Source: a bacterium
GTDB lineage: Bacteria > Vulcanimicrobiota > Vulcanimicrobiia > Vulcanimicrobiales > Vulcanimicrobiaceae
Length of the DNA stretch: 7,109 bases
NCBI GenBank assembly: GCA_021807065.1
Contig: JAKAPO010000121.1
Span: 1 to 7,109 of the forward strand
Direction of reading: 5' to 3'
Both the position numbers and the translations under genes were made by a program. Below, in pieces: positions 4,606 to 7,109 of the stretch. Each line of letters starts with the position of its first letter. Positions within the stretch are counted from its first letter, which is position 1. Below the pieces are notes generated by a model, which worked only from the letters and a program-made list of their open reading frames with translations, ran no database searches and was not told the DNA's origin.

Positions 4606-6609
4606 TCACCGGAGATAGCGGTCCATCCAGCCGGCCCAGCGTTTGTAGACCTCGAGTTGGCGCACCGGATCGGACGGAAAATGTCCGTAGGCGGGAATGG
4701 CCACGAACTCGACCGTCTTCCCCATCTCTTTCAGCGCGTGGTAGAACGCGTACGCTTGAACCGTTGGGACGCGATAGTCGCCGGTGTCGCTGAGGATGAG
4801 CGTCGGCGCGGTAACGTTGGCGACGTAGGTTAGCGGTGACGATTCGACGTACCGCGCGTGTCCGTCGCCGCGCCATGGCGAGAGTCCGCCCATGAGGCTG
4901 GGCATGTAGTCGAAGACGTCGGTGAGGTCGTACTCCTCGATGAAGTCGTCGACGGCGGCGCCGGAGACGGCGCACTTCCAAATCGCGTAGTGGCCGATGA
5001 GCCACGACGTGAGCAGACCCCCGCCGGACCACCCGGAGACGCCGATACGCGAGTCGTCGATCATGCCGGTCGCTTCGAGTGCTTTCACCCCGGCGACGAC
5101 GTCGCGGCCGGGGCCGGCATCGACGTTGCCAACGATTGCCTTTGCGTAGGCAAACCCCATGTCATCGCTGCCGCGATAGTTGGGCTGAAAGACGAAGTAG
5201 CCGCGAGCGGCGAGTATCTGCGAGAGGAATCCCCAGGTTGCAAATGACGCCGCCTCCGTTGGGCCGCCATGGATGACGAGGACCAGCGGATATCGTTTTC
5301 CGGCGACGTAGCCGGCGGGATACGTGAGGGCGCCATCTTCATGAAATCCTTCGTTGGTCCAGGTGAACTCGCGCGTGCTTGCAATCGTGCGCTGCGCGAG
5401 CCATGCGTTGAGGTCGGCCAGTCGACGCGGGCTCGTTGCACCGGGCGCAAGATAGTAGAGTTCCGAGGGATCCCGGGTTGTGGCGCCGGTGAATGCGACG
5501 GCGCCGTCCCGCGCGACGCTGCCGCCGAGGAAGGTGACGTCGCCGAGATCGACGCGGCGCGGCGACCCGTGCAGCGGAGCGTACCACAAGCCGGCGGTCA
5601 CGCGATCGTCGGCTGCGAACCACAGCGCCTCACCACCGGGTGCCCACGCAACCCAATGGATATCGCGGTCGAGTTGCGGCGCGATCTGCCAGATACGCGA
5701 TCCGTTGCGGACGACCGCGTCGAGCTGGATCGACCAATAACCGTCATGCGCGGCGCTATAGACCATCGCGTCGCCGCTGGGCGCAAACACTGGCCCTTGG
5801 CTGAAAGCGTTCGCGGCGGTAACGCAACTCGTCGTCTTCGTCGCTACGTCAACGACGCACGCTCGGGAATGGCCGAAGTGGCCGTTATAGGCATCGGGAA
5901 GTTCGGTGAACGCGATGCGTTTTCCATCGGCCGACCACGAAAGATCGCTCGCGAACTCACCGCTCCCGAGGCTCGCCATTCCACTCGTCAGGCGCGAGGC
6001 GTTGCCGTCGAGCACGAGCCAAATATGCGACGGTACCGGTGCACTCTGCGAGAGAAAATCTTGATCGCCGACGGTAAAGAGGTCTTGGTGTTTTGCGATT
6101 GCGGTCTCATCGGCCGGCGTATCCGGGGAGGAGTAGGCTATGGCGCGGCCGTCGGGACGCCAGGCATAGCTCCCGACGCCGTTCGTGGCTTTGGTCAACT
6201 GACGCGGGTCGCCGCCATTCATCGGGAAGGCGAAGACCTGCGGCTTGGCCTTGCACGGCTGCGATGCACATATCGGCGTCGTAACAAAGGCGAGTTGCGA
6301 GCCGTCGGGCGACCACCGCGGCGCCCCGACGCGATCGCGGGCCTGTGTCAACGCGCGCATCGCACCGGTCGCCACGTCGACGAGGACTATCTCGCTCTTG
6401 TACGCGTCACCCGTCATGTCCGCGCGTGCGACGACGACCGCAATGCGTTTACCATCAGGGGAAATCTGCGGATCAGAGAGGCGAACGACTTTCGCGAAAT
6501 CGCTGAAGCCAAGCGGCTGGACAGTCGCAGCGAGTGCGCTCCGTGGTACGGTGAGAACCGGTAGCGTGGCGCCGAGCGTCAATGCGACGGCAACAGGAGC
6601 GTGCCTCAT
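4606..6609 (-). CDS. Secreted S9-family serine peptidase (prolyl oligopeptidase/acylaminoacyl peptidase-like)
   Basis: The 667-residue product starts with a signal peptide (basic MRH, hydrophobic core, then PRSALA, likely cut near residue 27), so it acts outside the cytoplasm. Residues about 40-400 form a beta-propeller with repeated '.W(S/A)PDG..(I/L)A' blades at 46-60, 97-110, 148-161, 223-236, 273-286 and 320-333. This propeller limits access to small peptides. The C-terminal alpha/beta hydrolase has HGGP (447-450, oxyanion region), nucleophile S528 in GWSGGG, D611 in TGDYRVP and H643 in YGHFP. Family members remove dipeptides, acyl-amino acids or other N-terminal groups from peptides; the exact specificity cannot be read. 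ATG 6609 has a good ribosome site (GAAGGA, 6-base spacing). It sits 28 bases upstream of psuK on the same strand, an unusual partner for psuKG. Confidence 0.92.
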   Translation of the reverse strand: MRHAPVAVALTLGATLPVLTVPRSALAATVQPLGFSDFAKVVRLSDPQISPDGKRIAVVVARADMTGDAYKSEIVLVDVATGAMRALTQARDRVGAPRWSPDGSQLAFVTTPICASQPCKAKPQVFAFPMNGGDPRQLTKATNGVGSYAWRPDGRAIAYSSPDTPADETAIAKHQDLFTVGDQDFLSQSAPVPSHIWLVLDGNASRLTSGMASLGSGEFASDLSWSADGKRIAFTELPDAYNGHFGHSRACVVDVATKTTSCVTAANAFSQGPVFAPSGDAMVYSAAHDGYWSIQLDAVVRNGSRIWQIAPQLDRDIHWVAWAPGGEALWFAADDRVTAGLWYAPLHGSPRRVDLGDVTFLGGSVARDGAVAFTGATTRDPSELYYLAPGATSPRRLADLNAWLAQRTIASTREFTWTNEGFHEDGALTYPAGYVAGKRYPLVLVIHGGPTEAASFATWGFLSQILAARGYFVFQPNYRGSDDMGFAYAKAIVGNVDAGPGRDVVAGVKALEATGMIDDSRIGVSGWSGGGLLTSWLIGHYAIWKCAVSGAAVDDFIEEYDLTDVFDYMPSLMGGLSPWRGDGHARYVESSPLTYVANVTAPTLILSDTGDYRVPTVQAYAFYHALKEMGKTVEFVAIPAYGHFPSDPVRQLEVYKRWAGWMDRYLR

Positions 6610-6615
6610 GAAAAA

Positions 6616-6621
6616 TCCTTC
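6616..6621 (-). promoter_or_regulatory. Shine-Dalgarno sequence of the S9 peptidase gene
   Basis: The minus strand reads GAAGGA, then TTTTTC and ATG at 6609-6607. This is the clearest ribosome site in the window and fixes the start that carries the signal peptide. Most of the other genes here have weak sites or none. Confidence 0.75.
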
Positions 6622-6630
6622 GCTACGGTG

Positions 6631-6749
6631 CTAGCGGAGCCTGTCGTGCACGCCGAATTTCCGGAGAGGCTCAACGATCTTGGACATGGGCGTTTGAATG
6701 CCGATGCCGCGGATCGCCCAAGCCATCGCCGGCGGCATCGCGATGCATG
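6631..6749 (-). pseudogene. Possible C-terminal remnant of an unknown minus-strand gene
   Basis: On the minus strand one frame reads IAMPPAMAWAIRGIGIQTP and then MSKIVEPLRKFGVHDRLR, ending at TAG 6633-6631, 21 bases before the S9 start. Composition is protein-like (mixed hydrophobic and charged, few Arg/Cys runs), unlike the antisense frames around it. Upstream of about 6749 the same frame becomes antisense to the IS3 relic. I do not recognise the family. It may be the tail of a gene that once led the S9-psuKG operon and was cut by IS3 insertion or deletion. Confidence 0.3.
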
Positions 6750-7004
6750 CGTGCGAGCATCGGCATGAGCCGCGCGGGCAAGCCGTCGGACAACGCGATC
6801 TGCGAGCGCTTCATGCGCACGTTTAAAGACGAGGAAATGCTGAGTCGCGATTACGTCGACGTCGCCGACGCGGTGCGTTCGATGCGACGGTATCTCGAGG
6901 TCACCTAGAACCGACGGCGCTTGCACTCAGCGATCGGCTATGAGCCGCCGGCAGAGTTCGAGAGCCTCTATCTCGAAACCCAATTCTTACCTACCCCAGC
7001 ATAA
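6750..7004 (+). pseudogene. IS3-family transposase (OrfB) C-terminal fragment with nonsense codon
   Basis: The plus-strand frame reads RASIGMSRAGKPSDNAICER, then FMRTFKDEE, and later NRRRLHSAIGYEPPAEFE, ending at TAA 7002-7004. This is the integrase-core C-terminus of IS3-group transposases ('SMSR.G...DNA..E.F..(L/F)K.E...YNR.RLHSALGY..P.EFE'). The catalytic glutamate is present at 6804-6806 (ICER). The N-terminal part, including the first two catalytic aspartates, is missing. A TAG at 6906-6908 replaces the conserved tyrosine just before NRRRLHS, a single-base change from TAC or TAT. It is therefore a dead relic in two independent ways. Confidence 0.85.
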
Positions 7005-7063
7005 CTGATTGTATCAGCAATGGGGAGCATAACCGGTGTCAAGCGCGCGGACGTTAGGAGTAT

Positions 7064-7086
7064 TGTGACGTTTTGGGGGGCGCTCA
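7064..7086 (+). repeat. Probable right terminal inverted repeat of the IS3-type element
   Basis: The stretch starting TGTGAC and ending GTTTTGGGGGGCGCTCA has the look of an IS3-family right end: a G-run after T-rich bases and a terminal CA. Its complement, beginning TGAGCGCCCCCC, resembles many IS3 left ends that start with TG. It lies 59 bases after the transposase stop. The left partner is not present, in line with a truncated element. Confidence 0.42.
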
Positions 7087-7109
7087 TGCAGTATGAAAAT
7101 CCTGGCTCC

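Larger units (their letters stand above)
6610..7109. other. 500-base region without an intact gene: IS relics and gene scrap
   Basis: From left to right it holds the S9 ribosome site, a possible C-terminal scrap of a minus-strand gene (6631-6749), a decayed IS3 transposase end (about 6750-7004), a short perfect hairpin CTGAT-TGT-ATCAG (7005-7017) and a probable IS3 terminal repeat (7064-7086). The last 23 bases lie outside that repeat and include ATGAAAATCCTGGCT from 7093, which could be the start of a gene cut by the window edge but is too short to call. I could not find a convincing -35/-10 pair for the S9 gene. Confidence 0.5.

Noticed and set aside
5269..6564. 431-residue plus-strand open frame antisense to the S9 peptidase
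   Set aside because: It mirrors the S9 gene in a GC-rich frame, is rich in Arg and Gly, and shows no recognisable domain. The minus-strand S9 reading has a signal peptide, propeller repeats and a full catalytic triad.
6606..6926. Minus-strand 106-residue open frame upstream of the S9 gene
   Set aside because: Most of it is antisense to the IS3 transposase fragment. Phrases such as VVRRLARAAHADA arise from that complement.
7005..7017. CTGAT-TGT-ATCAG perfect hairpin as an operator or terminator
   Set aside because: The five-base stem is AT-containing and weak, no T-run follows, and it lies inside the decayed IS element, so no function can be supported.
7020..7109. Plus-strand open frame starting ATG 7020 and running off the right edge
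   Set aside because: It passes through the probable IS3 terminal repeat (7064-7086) and shows no recognisable protein start. The frame is most likely chance.

Overview
This is a GC-rich bacterial window that reads as a small nucleobase-scavenging locus with a broken or cut-off insertion sequence at each end. All intact genes lie on the minus strand, so transcription runs from right to left. The organism cannot be named from the sequence. GC-rich codons, a secreted S9 peptidase and promoter-like boxes that place the start codon at or next to +1 (leaderless mRNA) fit several high-GC phyla, such as Actinobacteria-like, Deinococcus-like or uncultured soil lineages. That is inference only.

Layout from left to right. 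Positions 1-113 hold the C-terminal end of an IS5-type transposase on the plus strand, running off the left edge. Positions 140-1360 (minus) encode an M20 amidohydrolase, best called allantoate amidohydrolase (AllC-like). Positions 1357-2262 (minus) encode a PuuE-type allantoinase of the polysaccharide-deacetylase fold, whose stop overlaps the allC start by 4 nt. Directly upstream, in the same reading frame and separated only by a TAG stop, is a small coiled-coil protein with a C-terminal membrane segment (2263-2487). It is preceded by a perfect extended -10 box. Next is an 84-residue small protein with a DUF6582-like motif (2521-2775). Then come psuG (2783-3700) and psuK (3675-4577), which overlap by 26 bp, and a secreted S9 serine peptidase (4606-6609). 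The last 500 bases hold a possible C-terminal scrap of an unknown minus-strand gene, a decayed IS3-type transposase fragment with a nonsense codon, and a probable IS3 terminal inverted repeat.

How the genes work together. PsuK phosphorylates pseudouridine. PsuG then splits pseudouridine 5'-phosphate into uracil and ribose 5-phosphate. PuuE converts allantoin to allantoate, and AllC removes ammonia and CO2 from allantoate to give ureidoglycine. The locus therefore pairs RNA-derived pseudouridine breakdown with late purine-ring breakdown, giving carbon and nitrogen. An alternative is that the M20 enzyme acts on N-carbamoyl-beta-alanine from uracil, which would join both halves. No transporter, regulator, urate oxidase or ureidoglycine-processing gene is visible here.

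The most unusual local features are translational. There is a TAG|TTG in-frame junction between the coiled-coil protein and PuuE with no Shine-Dalgarno sequence. Two -10-like boxes put +1 on or within one base of an ATG. Non-ATG starts (TTG, TTG, GTG) are inferred for puuE, allC and psuK. I see no CRISPR array, rRNA, tRNA or convincing terminator.
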